Of a stretch of DNA of 64,000 bases, positions 29,946 through 40,508 are shown one piece after another. Position 1 is the first letter of the stretch. Every line of letters begins with the position of its first letter. The stretch lies in the NCBI GenBank assembly GCA_028284285.1, contig JANQSA010000064.1, positions 1 to 64,000 of the forward strand. Reading direction: 5' to 3'. The notes beneath the pieces are model-generated. The model made no database searches. It had not been told where the DNA came from and worked only from the letters and a program-made list of their open reading frames with translations. Made by a program: the position numbers and the translations under genes. Source of the stretch: Croceivirga sp. (GTDB taxonomy: Bacteria > Bacteroidota > Bacteroidia > Flavobacteriales > Flavobacteriaceae).

Positions 29946-30782
29946 ATGAGATTGACCATTGTTCTAATGCTGTTTGCCCTCTCCAAGATCAGGGCGCAGG
30001 AAACGGAAAAACAAGATAGGGATAGTATTTATATACATCACATCGAAAAAAAAAGGGACCCTGTGAAAATCCTGCATGCGGAGCCCCTGTATATTGACCT
30101 GATCAGGGACCTGGGGGCAAGAAAGGGGGAAAGGGAGTGGAACATCGGGTTTGGCATTACCGATAGAAACCGATACGATCAGTACGAGGCATTGATTGAA
30201 TACGAATGGGCCCCGGTAGACAGGCTGGGCCTTGAGGTAGAACTTCCCTTTTCCATTTATCCCCCGTCCCAAAACGGTGCCGCGCCGGATAGCAGGCTAA
30301 ACAGCCTTAAGTTCGCAGGGCAATACTCCTTTCTCGTTGCCGAAAAGATCAACACCTCCATGGCCATTGGCTATATCCACGAGTTGGAGATGACGGAGTT
30401 CACCAACTACGGAAAAGGAGACCTGTTCACGGGAAATGTTTACAACCCGTTCTATATTGTTGCCAAGCGATGGGGACGCAACCTCCATACGCTATTGTAT
30501 ACCGGTCCCCAGTTTGTCCACCATTTTTCGGAGGGGGCCATAGACACCAATTGGCAGATTAACACCAATTTCCACTATATGATCAGCGGAACGCGGAACT
30601 TTATCGGTATCGAGTTCAACAAGAACACCGGGAGATCTTACTTTGATATGACGATAAGGCCTCAGATGAGAGTGGGGATAGCCGACAACCTGTTAATAGG
30701 AATCGTGACGGGGATTCCTGTAAGCCGTGAGAATGAAAGGTTGAGCACCTTTCTACGATTGATCTACGAACCCGGACATTGA
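29946..30782 (+). CDS. outer-membrane beta-barrel-like protein, unknown function
   Basis: signal peptide, HAEPLYIDLIRDLGARKGEREWNIGFG, alternating beta-strand pattern. Confidence 0.65.
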   Translation: MRLTIVLMLFALSKIRAQETEKQDRDSIYIHHIEKKRDPVKILHAEPLYIDLIRDLGARKGEREWNIGFGITDRNRYDQYEALIEYEWAPVDRLGLEVELPFSIYPPSQNGAAPDSRLNSLKFAGQYSFLVAEKINTSMAIGYIHELEMTEFTNYGKGDLFTGNVYNPFYIVAKRWGRNLHTLLYTGPQFVHHFSEGAIDTNWQINTNFHYMISGTRNFIGIEFNKNTGRSYFDMTIRPQMRVGIADNLLIGIVTGIPVSRENERLSTFLRLIYEPGH

Positions 30783-31360
30783 AAAACCTGAGGTATGGGT
30801 ACAGGAACCAAATTACTTTTCACAAGGGAAATTACCCCACTGATCATTGCCGTATGAAAGGGATGTCCGGAATGCAAGGGAGACACAAGGGAGAAAGGCC
30901 AGGATGTTATCCGCTTCTGAGGATGTTCAAAGCCACAGCACTTGTGTTCACCCTGGTAATCACTACCCATTGGCTTGACCAAAAACACCTTTCAACGGTA
31001 CAGCAGACTTCCGGGACCGGGCATACCCTTAGCGGATCTAGGGGATCCCTGCTTCTGGATAACCTTAAAAGAAAGCACCTGGACCTGTTGGAACTGGAAA
31101 CATCCCTGATGCAGGGTAAAGATGCAGCCTTTGAACGGGCATGGTTCCAAATGCATGCCAGCCTGGATTCTATCCTGTCTACCCTGGACAGTTTAGCGGC
31201 CGCCAGGCCAGGGGAGTACGCACCGCTTTTGGCGGCGAAAAAGGAACCATCGCACACAAGCCATTTGCTGCTAAAAGTTGAGATGGCTTTTTTAATAGTT
31301 ATCGGTATCATCATTCAAGTAGTCATTCTCCATCCCCGGAGGCCCTGGTTGGAGTCCTGA
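30779..31360 (+). CDS. hypothetical membrane protein
   Basis: 193-aa ORF overlapping the upstream stop, C-terminal TM segment; exact start uncertain. Confidence 0.35.
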   Translation: MKNLRYGYRNQITFHKGNYPTDHCRMKGMSGMQGRHKGERPGCYPLLRMFKATALVFTLVITTHWLDQKHLSTVQQTSGTGHTLSGSRGSLLLDNLKRKHLDLLELETSLMQGKDAAFERAWFQMHASLDSILSTLDSLAAARPGEYAPLLAAKKEPSHTSHLLLKVEMAFLIVIGIIIQVVILHPRRPWLES

Positions 31361-31728
31361 CGATACCTTAGGCAAGGAGGTAAGGAGCGGCATTGAACCG
31401 TTCTGTCCCGACCAAGTCTAAAGTGAGTTGAACGGATGGAGCTTAAGGCAAAATGAGAGGTTGTCGTTATGCAGGGGTTAAGCCTATGCAATAAGTGGGT
31501 AAACTTGAGATCAGTTTGATCAGATTATGGTGATCTTAGTTATTCGGGTATTTTGCCAAAGGACCTTTGTCGCGTAAAACGCCAGATAAGAAGGAAAGGA
31601 ATCTTTGATTCCTAAAGAATATATCGTTTATAGGTTGGAATGTAAGGAATTCCTGCCGGCAGGTAGGCAGGGCGGCTATAAAAATCCAATGCTTCTAAGA
31701 CTACTTCTCTATAGTTATTGTTCTTCAA

Positions 31729-32757
31729 TTAATGTAGTATTTCTATCGCTCTTTCCAGAATTCGATCAATGTTATTATCCTCTTCGTCTTGAGAGATCAT
31801 AATTTTTTCATCAGGCACTATTCCCCCTATGAATGGTTCTTTATCAAGATTGTAGCTAACGGCTCTTGATACTCTATAGGTCCAGCCATTTGAAAGGGTT
31901 TTCCTGTCCGGACCTGTAGCAAATCCGCCCCAGGTGTTATCACCAATGTGCGTTACATTGGGCAGGGCTGTCATCATTAAGGTAAAATCTTCGCCAGCAC
32001 TAAAGGTCTTTTTATTAGTCAAAAGCACAACATCCCCTAAAAATCTTTCTGCTCCAACAGGGGGATAACGCAATTCTATAAAATCGGTTAGTTGGTTGGG
32101 TTCACAACCGTCTTTAAGCCTTCCATAGCGATATTTCACTTCGGTATTGGTGAGTCGTCCTGCAATTTCATAACCATTAACTTCTTCACCACCGTCATTA
32201 TTTCGTATATCAACGACAATTCCTTCAAGGTTTTCAAATTCACTCAAAAGTCTGTCAACAAGGTTAAAATCGGATGCTTTGCCTGAGAAGGTTTCAACTC
32301 TTAAATAGCCAATACTTGTTCCTTTTATGCTTCCATAGGCCAACTTACTATTAACTTCAGTGGTGTTTTCGAGATAATTGAGCTTTAGATCGTTCCAGCC
32401 AATGTAGTTGTTAGGTGCAGCATTGGCAACCTCGTAATAATATTGAATATTTCCTAAACTGGAATTTGTTTGCAAATCAGCGTGAGCATCCTCCAAAGCA
32501 AAAAGCATTGATTTAAACACTTCAAATAAAACCACGGAAGAACTTGCTCTGGTTACTTGCGGTCTATAAATGTCCCTTATTTCATCCCAGTCCTGGTTTA
32601 GAATTTCAAAAGCGGCATATTCCTGGTCAAATGTCATCCATAATTCATCAAACATATCTAAGCCTTCCGGAAGTGAACAACTCACAGGCCCATATTCGTC
32701 CTCGGAACAATTGATAAGAAAACCACTAAATACCAATACAATTATAATTCGTTTCAT
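31729..32757 (-). CDS. S41-family (C-terminal processing-like) lipoprotein peptidase
   Basis: lipoprotein signal FLINCSED; GIVVDIRNNDGG and catalytic TFSAGED motifs. Confidence 0.88.
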   Translation of the reverse strand: MKRIIIVLVFSGFLINCSEDEYGPVSCSLPEGLDMFDELWMTFDQEYAAFEILNQDWDEIRDIYRPQVTRASSSVVLFEVFKSMLFALEDAHADLQTNSSLGNIQYYYEVANAAPNNYIGWNDLKLNYLENTTEVNSKLAYGSIKGTSIGYLRVETFSGKASDFNLVDRLLSEFENLEGIVVDIRNNDGGEEVNGYEIAGRLTNTEVKYRYGRLKDGCEPNQLTDFIELRYPPVGAERFLGDVVLLTNKKTFSAGEDFTLMMTALPNVTHIGDNTWGGFATGPDRKTLSNGWTYRVSRAVSYNLDKEPFIGGIVPDEKIMISQDEEDNNIDRILERAIEILH

Positions 32758-33365
32758 ATATTATTTTGTTGGTATGCTTAAAGCCGTTAAACACTTTTTT
32801 CATTCCTGAGCCTAACCATTGGATGTAAGTATTGACTGATACATAGATACAGGGTCATTGATCATATTTAACACAAATGAATTATCGAAGGGGAGTTTCA
32901 AAGTCCTATTAGAAAGCCGAATGGTATGAACAGGCAAAATTTCAAAAACCCCTTGTTTAAAAGACTTCATCTGAAATGGTATGTATTGAATTTTCCGGAA
33001 CTTGGAAATCCAAAATCCATATTTAGTTCGCTATACACTCATATTGTATTAACTTATAGCGTATCCTCTCTAAAGTAGTAGGGTTCCCATAACGAAGCAA
33101 TGATTTTTGTCAGATTTGAATATTTGAATATTTGATATTTGTCATTATTTCTTTTCGCCTATTCCACGTATTGCTGCACTTTTTAAAAAGGAACGTATTT
33201 AGGCGGATCAGCACTACCGGAATTGTTAAGGTCCAGGACACCATATATCTAAACAGGGGCTATGGTCAAACAAATTTTATGATTTTAAGTGCCTCTTCCT
33301 GATGCGGGTCATTTTGCAGGTTAACAGGCTGAAATATCTTTAAGTAAACCATAAAAATAGATGCC

Positions 33366-34097
33366 ATGACACCTAAAAAGTATCCTAAAGCAGACATTAA
33401 CAGAAACATAGGGTTATACTTTTTGATAGGTCTCAATTTAGCGTTGTTTACAACATGGAGGCTTCTCGAAATGAAAACCTATGAAAAACCGCAACAATTT
33501 GCCGAACTAATACATGTGGTGGAAGATTTCAGTGAAGAGGTTCCTAAAACCGAACAGATTAAGGCAGAAGCACCACCACCTCCGCCTAACGCACCGGATG
33601 TCATAGAAATTGTTGATGATGTAGTTGACATTGAAGAAACCATTATTGAAAGCACTGAAAGTAGCCAGGAAACATATATTGAAGATGCCATTGTGCGTAT
33701 TGAAGATGTGGTGGTTGAGGAAGTTGAAGAAGAGATATCAGTGCCATTCGCTATTATAGAAAAGGCGCCGATATTCCCGGGTTGTGAAGGCTTGGAAAGT
33801 GAACAGGAAAAAAGAGAATGCTTCAATCAAAAAGTACAGGAACATATTCGGGAAAATTTGGTTTACCCCGCTGTTGCCCTGGAGATGGGGATTAAAGGAA
33901 GAGTATTTGTCATCTTTGAAATAGATGCCAATGGGAAGGTAGCGAATATCAAGAAACGGGGGCCTGACCGTCTTTTGGAAGAGGAAGCCGTAAGAATAAT
34001 TGCCGGTTTGCCGGAAATGACACCTGGTCAACAACGGGGAAGAAAGGTCAAAGTAAGGTACAGCGTGCCCATTAACTTTGTTTTTAAAACCCAATGA
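33366..34097 (+). CDS. energy transducer TonB
   Basis: N-terminal TM, acidic/Pro linker, TonB_C GRVFVIFEIDANGKVANIKKRGPDRLLEEEAVRIIAGLPEMTPG. Confidence 0.92.
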   Translation: MTPKKYPKADINRNIGLYFLIGLNLALFTTWRLLEMKTYEKPQQFAELIHVVEDFSEEVPKTEQIKAEAPPPPPNAPDVIEIVDDVVDIEETIIESTESSQETYIEDAIVRIEDVVVEEVEEEISVPFAIIEKAPIFPGCEGLESEQEKRECFNQKVQEHIRENLVYPAVALEMGIKGRVFVIFEIDANGKVANIKKRGPDRLLEEEAVRIIAGLPEMTPGQQRGRKVKVRYSVPINFVFKTQ

Positions 34098-34159
34098 TCC
34101 CTATTTTGATTCGATACAATAGGCACCTGAAGGGTCCCCTTTTGTACCTGACAAAAATC

Positions 34160-34942
34160 TCAAAAGTCTTTACGAATGGATTTGTATCTCAGTCTCAGAA
34201 TTGGCAAACCAGCCCAAAGGATAAGAACAAAGATGGATATCCAAAAACCCCAGTGGGTTCCGAAGAATTTTTTGAATATGGCCCCCGTATAGCCCATAAG
34301 TGCGGAAATATCCAATTTCAAAAGAATAAGGGTCCTGGAAAGGTCTATGGGATTCAATGCCGTTGCGATAATGGAAAAAGTGTCCAAGGGATATTCTTCA
34401 AAGAGGATAAGTGACAACAGAAAAATACCGTCATATATCACGGCCATAAAAAGCCAAAGCAATACGGCATAACCAAATCCTTTGATCTTGTTTTCGTTGC
34501 TTATGGCAATATTAAAGGCCAAAGCGGTGAAAATTAGGGTTAGGAAGACACCGATGCCCAGCAGTAAAGAAAAATTGAATACGGCGCCACTCCTCAGAAG
34601 ACCGTAGGCCATGAAGGGTATCCCCAGACCTAATACCAAACTCAAAGACAAAGATCCGGCCACACCAAAGTATTGGCCCAGAAAAATATCGGAACGTTTT
34701 ATGGGTTGTGCGAGTAAGAGTTCGGTGAATTCTTTGGAATTGTAGAAGTACATGGTGCCAAAGATGGTAGCGATCAAGGGCACCAAAACTATAATAATAT
34801 TCATCAACGTAATGACCGCTTTGGATAAATCACTGTTTAAGAACAGTAACACAAAACCAAGCGCCAGATAAAACAGCAAATAAATGTAACTCCAGCGACT
34901 TCTGATCAAATCGTAAAAACTATACTTAAGTACTTTCCCCAT
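34160..34942 (-). CDS. nosY: ABC-2 type permease of nitrous oxide reductase maturation
   Basis: multi-TM ABC-2 permease next to NosF/NosD. Confidence 0.85.
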   Translation of the reverse strand: MGKVLKYSFYDLIRSRWSYIYLLFYLALGFVLLFLNSDLSKAVITLMNIIIVLVPLIATIFGTMYFYNSKEFTELLLAQPIKRSDIFLGQYFGVAGSLSLSLVLGLGIPFMAYGLLRSGAVFNFSLLLGIGVFLTLIFTALAFNIAISNENKIKGFGYAVLLWLFMAVIYDGIFLLSLILFEEYPLDTFSIIATALNPIDLSRTLILLKLDISALMGYTGAIFKKFFGTHWGFWISIFVLILWAGLPILRLRYKSIRKDF

Positions 34943-35645
34943 GTATTTCGGATTTCATAAGTTCCGCCACAGCATGCTCCATATCTATCTGTCCTGTTTC
35001 CTTTTTTAGTTCGGATGTAGTACCCTTGAAATATATTTTTCCTTCTAATATATAGATTACTTCATCGGCTACTTCTTCCACAAACTGCATCACATGAGAA
35101 GTGATCAACAAGGTTTTTCCCTTTCCTCTATGTTTATTTAGAAGTTTTTTGAGTTTAATTAACGCTCTGGGGTCTAGCCCTGTATTGGGCTCATCCAATA
35201 TCAGCAACTGGCTGTTGAACATAAAGGCCAATATCAGATTGACCTTTTGTTTGGTTCCCCCGGAAAGATTAGCCATCTTCTTTTCGAGGTGCGGTTCTAA
35301 ATCAAAAATCCTGATAAGCTCATCTTCCTGTCCAGGGGCATTCCGCAGGTCTTTGATCATTTCGATTAACTCGTTGACCTTCAAATTACCGGGAAAATTA
35401 GCTATTTGCGGAAGATAATCTATTTCTTTCCGATACCTCCATCCGTTTTTTATGGGTTTGCCTAAGACCTCTATAGTGCCCTTACTGGGAATGACCATAC
35501 CCAGGATGCATTTTATCAGAGTGGTTTTCCCGGAACCGTTTGGACCTAAAATGGCATAGATCTTTCCCGGATCTATGTCAAGATCTATACCTTTTAAAAC
35601 CTGATTTTTTCCAAAGGTTTTATGTAAATCGGTAATATGGATCAT
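34926..35645 (-). CDS. nosF: ABC transporter ATPase of nitrous oxide reductase maturation
   Basis: Walker A LGPNGSGKTT, signature LSGGTKQK, LILDEPNTGLD; nos context. Confidence 0.9.
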   Translation of the reverse strand: MIHITDLHKTFGKNQVLKGIDLDIDPGKIYAILGPNGSGKTTLIKCILGMVIPSKGTIEVLGKPIKNGWRYRKEIDYLPQIANFPGNLKVNELIEMIKDLRNAPGQEDELIRIFDLEPHLEKKMANLSGGTKQKVNLILAFMFNSQLLILDEPNTGLDPRALIKLKKLLNKHRGKGKTLLITSHVMQFVEEVADEVIYILEGKIYFKGTTSELKKETGQIDMEHAVAELMKSEIHGEST

Positions 35646-36883
35646 TGCCGCTTTTTCATTAAAGGTTCAGCATCCATTAAGTTGTCCGGAGTAAATATTG
35701 GAGAGACCTTTTCGGAAAAATCAATGATATCCATGAATAGACTCCTTAATAAGATGATGGTTTCCGGGGTTTTGTTTGCAATATAGGAAAAGAGTTTAAC
35801 GGGTCGGTAAGGTACGTCGCCAATACCATTCCGGTCCAAATCGTATCCTGTGTAGTTGTCCCAATAATTGGATTTGAACTGATTATCATTCAGCTTACCG
35901 TTATACGAAACGTCAAAAGAGTTGTTCATAAAATTGTTGCCTGAAAACGTATTGGTGTAACATGCTCCAATAACGCGTATGGCCCAGCCATTTTTGATGA
36001 AATCGTTGTCCTTGTAGCGAATACGATTGGACCCCTCTATATTTATGGCTATGGTATTTTCTTCGAAGGTATTGTTCACTATTTCCGCATCATTGATCTC
36101 TTTTAATAACATCCCATAAGCAGACGGCCCCCAATTCTTTTTAAAGGTATTATCGTACATTTTAATGTTTCTTGAGAACATGACCGCTACTCCTGCTCCA
36201 TTCTCCTCAAAGGTGTTTTGAGTATATACATCATTATCCGAAAACATAAAATGCAGGCCATATCTCAAGTTTTTAGTACTGGTGTTTCTCTGGATCGTAA
36301 TATGGTCTGAAAACTCAAGATAAATCCCATCACGGGTTCCCTGTACGTGATTGTGGCTTACTTCTACATAATGTGAATACCAAAGTTGAATACCGTTACC
36401 GGAGTTATACTCATCTTTGGCTTCTCCGATGATCTTATTGTGATACACTTTGCCATGCGATGATTTTTCGAGATAAATCCCAAAAAACAGTCTTTCCAAA
36501 ACATTGTTTTGAATGGTGAACTGCTCACTTTTGATGACCCTGATTGCCGCATGATCTGTAGTGTAGCTCACCCCTACATTTATTATAAACAGGCCATCTA
36601 CAGTAACATGATCCGAAGTTATTTTGATGATCTCTCCTTTTTCCTGACCGTCAATAACAGGATAGTTTTCTCCTTTCAGCGTCAAGGGCTTATCAATGTA
36701 AATATCATATTCAGGATATGTCCCCTTTTGTATTAAAACGGTATCGGACGCCTGGGCAATGGCAATTCCTTTCTTTACGGAATCCACAGGACATGTTTTA
36801 CATACCACAACAGTATGGGCTGAGATCTGCCAGGAGCACGCCCATAAGAAGAATACGATGGATGCAACCCCTTTTTTTATCAT
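35642..36883 (-). CDS. nosD: periplasmic copper-binding-type right-handed beta-helix protein NosD
   Basis: parallel beta-helix repeats; ATG at 36883 overlaps the upstream stop; nosFY downstream. Confidence 0.9.
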   Translation of the reverse strand: MIKKGVASIVFFLWACSWQISAHTVVVCKTCPVDSVKKGIAIAQASDTVLIQKGTYPEYDIYIDKPLTLKGENYPVIDGQEKGEIIKITSDHVTVDGLFIINVGVSYTTDHAAIRVIKSEQFTIQNNVLERLFFGIYLEKSSHGKVYHNKIIGEAKDEYNSGNGIQLWYSHYVEVSHNHVQGTRDGIYLEFSDHITIQRNTSTKNLRYGLHFMFSDNDVYTQNTFEENGAGVAVMFSRNIKMYDNTFKKNWGPSAYGMLLKEINDAEIVNNTFEENTIAINIEGSNRIRYKDNDFIKNGWAIRVIGACYTNTFSGNNFMNNSFDVSYNGKLNDNQFKSNYWDNYTGYDLDRNGIGDVPYRPVKLFSYIANKTPETIILLRSLFMDIIDFSEKVSPIFTPDNLMDAEPLMKKRQ

Positions 36884-37179
36884 CGTATGATGAGAAATTT
36901 TGAGTCCTCTAAAGCCTCTACCCAATGTTCGGTGTGCTTGGGAAAACGTAGCTCTTGATATTTTGCGATATGAATCGGGTTATCTGCGATGTAGAAGATA
37001 ATATGTCCTTCCAGTAGGATCAAATGGGCATCTTCGTTGGATTCATGAGGGGGAAAAACAGCATTTTTAGCTAAGCTGATACTCAATACTTCAAACCGGC
37101 TGTTTTTTTCCAGTTGTTTGATCTCTAACCCCTCAAAAGACTGATTAGCAATGGTATTGTTTATGTTTATTGTATACAT
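36880..37179 (-). CDS. cupin-like small protein in nos operon
   Basis: FEVLSISLAKNAVFPPHESNEDAHLILLEGHIIFYI cupin-like pattern. Confidence 0.6.
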   Translation of the reverse strand: MYTININNTIANQSFEGLEIKQLEKNSRFEVLSISLAKNAVFPPHESNEDAHLILLEGHIIFYIADNPIHIAKYQELRFPKHTEHWVEALEDSKFLIIR

Positions 37180-37196
37180 ATATCTGATTTCTGCTA

Positions 37197-37622
37197 TTAC
37201 TTTTTAAATCGTTCCCGCAGTTCTTCCCAATCAAATAGCGTTCCGCCATGCTCTGCTTGTGCTTTTACAGCTTCCTCATACGTCTTAAAGGCGGTTAAGA
37301 ATTCTCCCATCGGGCTGGGGATCCCTTCACTTATTAAAAAGGTGGCCTGGTCCACCTCAACCAGTTCTTCCGGATAATGATAGGTATTGGTTAAAAGGAC
37401 GCCTATTTTTTCCTCTTCCAGCTCATTTAGATGGTTTAGCATACACTCCAAAGCATCAAAATTGAAAACTTTACCTTTATTCGTTACCAACTGGGAAGCA
37501 TGCTGTTTATCCACGATGGTCATGCTACAAAAGTGGCAGGACACCTCACCATATGCTATGGGTTTTGGCCCAACAGAACACCCAAAAAGTAAGAGCAAAA
37601 AATAAGCGATCCCTTTTTTCAT
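37197..37622 (-). CDS. nosL: NosL copper chaperone lipoprotein
   Basis: lipobox LLLFGCS; CHFCSMTIVDKQHASQLVTNKGKVFNFDALECML typical of NosL. Confidence 0.9.
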   Translation of the reverse strand: MKKGIAYFLLLLFGCSVGPKPIAYGEVSCHFCSMTIVDKQHASQLVTNKGKVFNFDALECMLNHLNELEEEKIGVLLTNTYHYPEELVEVDQATFLISEGIPSPMGEFLTAFKTYEEAVKAQAEHGGTLFDWEELRERFKK

Positions 37623-37664
37623 GTGTTTAAAATTTTTAATTACTTATAAATAAGCTACTTAAAA

Positions 37665-37741
37665 GCCCGCCTGCGACGGGCAGGTTTAAGAACTCATGCG
37701 GCCCTGCCTGCGGCAGGCAGGCACTCGTAGCACTCGTTCTT
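37665..37741. repeat. GC-rich palindromic repeat cluster inside the nos operon
   Basis: GCCCG-cctgcga-CGGGC (37665-37681) and CCTGCCTG-cgg-CAGGCAGG (37703-37721). Confidence 0.7.
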
Positions 37742-37804
37742 ATATGAATTTATTTTAATCATTATCACTGTATGAATTTTTGATCAAAAAAATTCATCTT
37801 CGTT

Positions 37805-38464
37805 TCATCTTGTTGCCAATTGTTTTTTAGCTATTGGTTTTGTTTTCCTTCGCATTCCATTACATCCAAGCCATGCGGCTAAAAGGGTGAAGCACATTCC
37901 TATGAACATCAGGTAACCTCCCATATGGGGGTAGGAATAGGCATCAAAGTTCAACATCTTTTTATGTCCTAACAATGGCGGTTTGTAACTCATTGGGGTC
38001 CCATCGGGATTTTGAAGTTTCATAATGGCATTTGGATCTAAATTCGTCCCGTAATCTACCATCCAGGCATTAAAGTCATACATGCCCAGGATTCCCAAAA
38101 TGGTCATTACTATAAACCAACCCAAAAACCACATATAGCTCAATTTACCCAGGTATCCCAGAAGCCCAATGAGAATGCCTATAGCGGCCATACCCCCTAC
38201 AACAATAGGGAAGACGGTAAACTCCCACATGTCTTCCGGTTTGGGAAGGGTTTTCATACCAATGTAATGATTCAAACCATCTATGTTCTGAATGTCAAAT
38301 TCGTTTTGACCCTGTAGTCCGTTGATATGGATATTAAGACCCAAAGGTTCGGGATATTGTGGTGCTCCCAGTTCTATGTTCCACAAAGGAAAGAAGAACA
38401 GGCCCAGTAATAATGCTGAACCCACTATCATTAATACACTTGCTCTTTTCATTTTCTTTTCCAC
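37805..38464 (-). CDS. membrane protein conserved-looking in nos operon
   Basis: four-TM ORF between nosZ and nosL. Confidence 0.65.
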   Translation of the reverse strand: MEKKMKRASVLMIVGSALLLGLFFFPLWNIELGAPQYPEPLGLNIHINGLQGQNEFDIQNIDGLNHYIGMKTLPKPEDMWEFTVFPIVVGGMAAIGILIGLLGYLGKLSYMWFLGWFIVMTILGILGMYDFNAWMVDYGTNLDPNAIMKLQNPDGTPMSYKPPLLGHKKMLNFDAYSYPHMGGYLMFIGMCFTLLAAWLGCNGMRRKTKPIAKKQLATR

Positions 38465-38520
38465 TAAAAAAGGGGCCAGAACAAAAACTCTGGCCCGTTT
38501 GGTAATTAAAGATTTGATGG

Positions 38521-40476
38521 TTATTCACCCAAAGACCAGGACAATTCAATATTGGAATTTGCCGGAGAAACCCTTACATAACCTTGCATCTCCTGATGTA
38601 AGGCAGAACAGAAATCTGTGCAATAGAAAGGCCATACGCCTACCTGCTTGGGTTCCCAAACCGAAGTTTTGGTCTGTCCGGGCATAATCAACAGTTCCGA
38701 GGTATTCTGACCCAGTATGGCAAATCCGTGAGGAACATCAAAGTCCTGTTCGTGATTTGTGATATGGAAATATACCTTGTCCCCAACTTTTATCCCTTCA
38801 ATATTATCCGGGGTAAAGTGGCTACGAATGGTGCCCATATAAACGTGGACCTCTTTTCCGTTTCGTTCTACCCGTGCATCTGCCGGACTATTTATACCGT
38901 AAGGATGTTTGTTCTCATCCAAACGATATATTTTTTTGGATTTTGGCGCCAGTAATTCGGCGGGACATCCTGCTGCATAATGGGGTTCCCCATGTGTTGG
39001 GAAATCGTAGATCAGTTCCATCTTCTCTCCGGAGATATCATAGATCTGGGCTGAGTGCTCTAACTCAGGACCCGTAGGCAAATACCTGTCCTTAGTGATT
39101 TTGTTCATGGCCACGACATATTTTCCAAAGGGTTTTCTTGAGTTCCCTCCAGGGATCATCAGGTGTCCTACCGAATAAAAAGTGGGCTTTCTGTCTATGA
39201 CTTCCCAGGATCCTAAAGCCCATTTTACGACTTCGGAGGATATAAAGAAGGTGGTATAGGCGTTGCCTTTATCGTCAAATTCGGTGTGTAATGGCCCTAA
39301 ACCACCACTTTTGACCTGTCCTGTCATTACATCCTCAAATTTTAAAATGGGGATACCATAGGCTTCACCGTCAAACTTTTTAGCTTCAATGGCTTCCAAC
39401 ATTTTTGTAAAGGAATGTACGGTAAGATCTGCAGACAGTTTTCCGGAACCAATAATATATTCACCGGAAGGATCTACATCACAACCGTGAGGGGATTTAG
39501 GTGTGGGTAAGAAGAACACCGCATCCGGTACCTCGGTAGGATCTACGGTTAGCACCTCTTTCTTCATGGTAGAAGTACCCATATGGGTTTCATGGCTATA
39601 TACATTATGGGCATAATTGGTAGCCATTTTTTCACCGCCACCATTGTTGACATATTCCTCTATTTTTTTCCAGTTAATAGCGGCTATAAAGTCTTTGTCA
39701 TTTTGAGAGGAGTTTACTTCCATCAGGGAGTTGGCCTCTTCGGTGTTATAGGTGCTGAAGAAATGCCATCCGTGTGATTTGCCCCTGCCCGGATGGGAAA
39801 GGTCATAGTTGAAGCCCGGCATCATTACCTGAAATTTCAGGTCAAGTCGACCAGATTCCGGGTCAACACTGATAAAACTTAAAGCTCCTTTAAAATTTCC
39901 TTTGTATTCGCTGATCGGCATATCGCGTTGTGGAACCGGAACAGCAAAACGAGTACCTGCAATTACATACTCCGTGTTTTCGGTTATGAATGCAGAACTG
40001 TGATTTCCGGCGCTATTGGGAATCTCAATAATTTCCTCGGTCTCAAAGGTTTCCAGGCTTACCCGTGCTATCCTCGGGGTATTATTCCCATTCACAAAGA
40101 CCCATCGTCCATCCAACTCACCATTGGTTTGCGAAATGTCCGGGTGGTGCAGGTCATCCCAGGGGATAAAACCATGAGAGGTATTCAGCATAGGTTTTGT
40201 TTCTTCGGAATATCCATATCCGGAGGTTGGGAATTGGGAAAACACAGGGATCTCCTTGAACATACGCCCGGAGGGCAAACCATAAACGGTCAGGTTCCCA
40301 CTATAACCACCGGAGAGAAACGCATAATATTCGTCTTGTTCTCCAGGGGCTACATACACTTTTTCTGCGGCGGAAGATGCTAAAGCACCATTGGCATTTG
40401 AGCCCGCCTGATTACAGCCCATGTAAACCAGGATTACGGCTAACAGGCCGCCAATTACGTAATAGATTTTTTTCAT
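38521..40476 (-). CDS. nosZ: nitrous oxide reductase (clade II-like)
   Basis: CuA motif YCTDFCSALHQEMQGYV; CuZ-type DDLHHPDISQTNGELDGRW; Sec-like rather than Tat N terminus. Confidence 0.96.
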   Translation of the reverse strand: MKKIYYVIGGLLAVILVYMGCNQAGSNANGALASSAAEKVYVAPGEQDEYYAFLSGGYSGNLTVYGLPSGRMFKEIPVFSQFPTSGYGYSEETKPMLNTSHGFIPWDDLHHPDISQTNGELDGRWVFVNGNNTPRIARVSLETFETEEIIEIPNSAGNHSSAFITENTEYVIAGTRFAVPVPQRDMPISEYKGNFKGALSFISVDPESGRLDLKFQVMMPGFNYDLSHPGRGKSHGWHFFSTYNTEEANSLMEVNSSQNDKDFIAAINWKKIEEYVNNGGGEKMATNYAHNVYSHETHMGTSTMKKEVLTVDPTEVPDAVFFLPTPKSPHGCDVDPSGEYIIGSGKLSADLTVHSFTKMLEAIEAKKFDGEAYGIPILKFEDVMTGQVKSGGLGPLHTEFDDKGNAYTTFFISSEVVKWALGSWEVIDRKPTFYSVGHLMIPGGNSRKPFGKYVVAMNKITKDRYLPTGPELEHSAQIYDISGEKMELIYDFPTHGEPHYAAGCPAELLAPKSKKIYRLDENKHPYGINSPADARVERNGKEVHVYMGTIRSHFTPDNIEGIKVGDKVYFHITNHEQDFDVPHGFAILGQNTSELLIMPGQTKTSVWEPKQVGVWPFYCTDFCSALHQEMQGYVRVSPANSNIELSWSLGE

Positions 40477-40508
40477 TTTGTCGTTTTATTTATGGGTATT
40501 TAGCATTT

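Noticed and set aside
31605-31802. 65-aa + strand ORF
   Set aside because: Spans a GC-rich palindrome and the 3' end of the S41 peptidase on the other strand.
33118-33141. gaatatttgaatatttgatattt micro-repeat
   Set aside because: Too short and AT-rich to distinguish from background; no CRISPR-like spacing.
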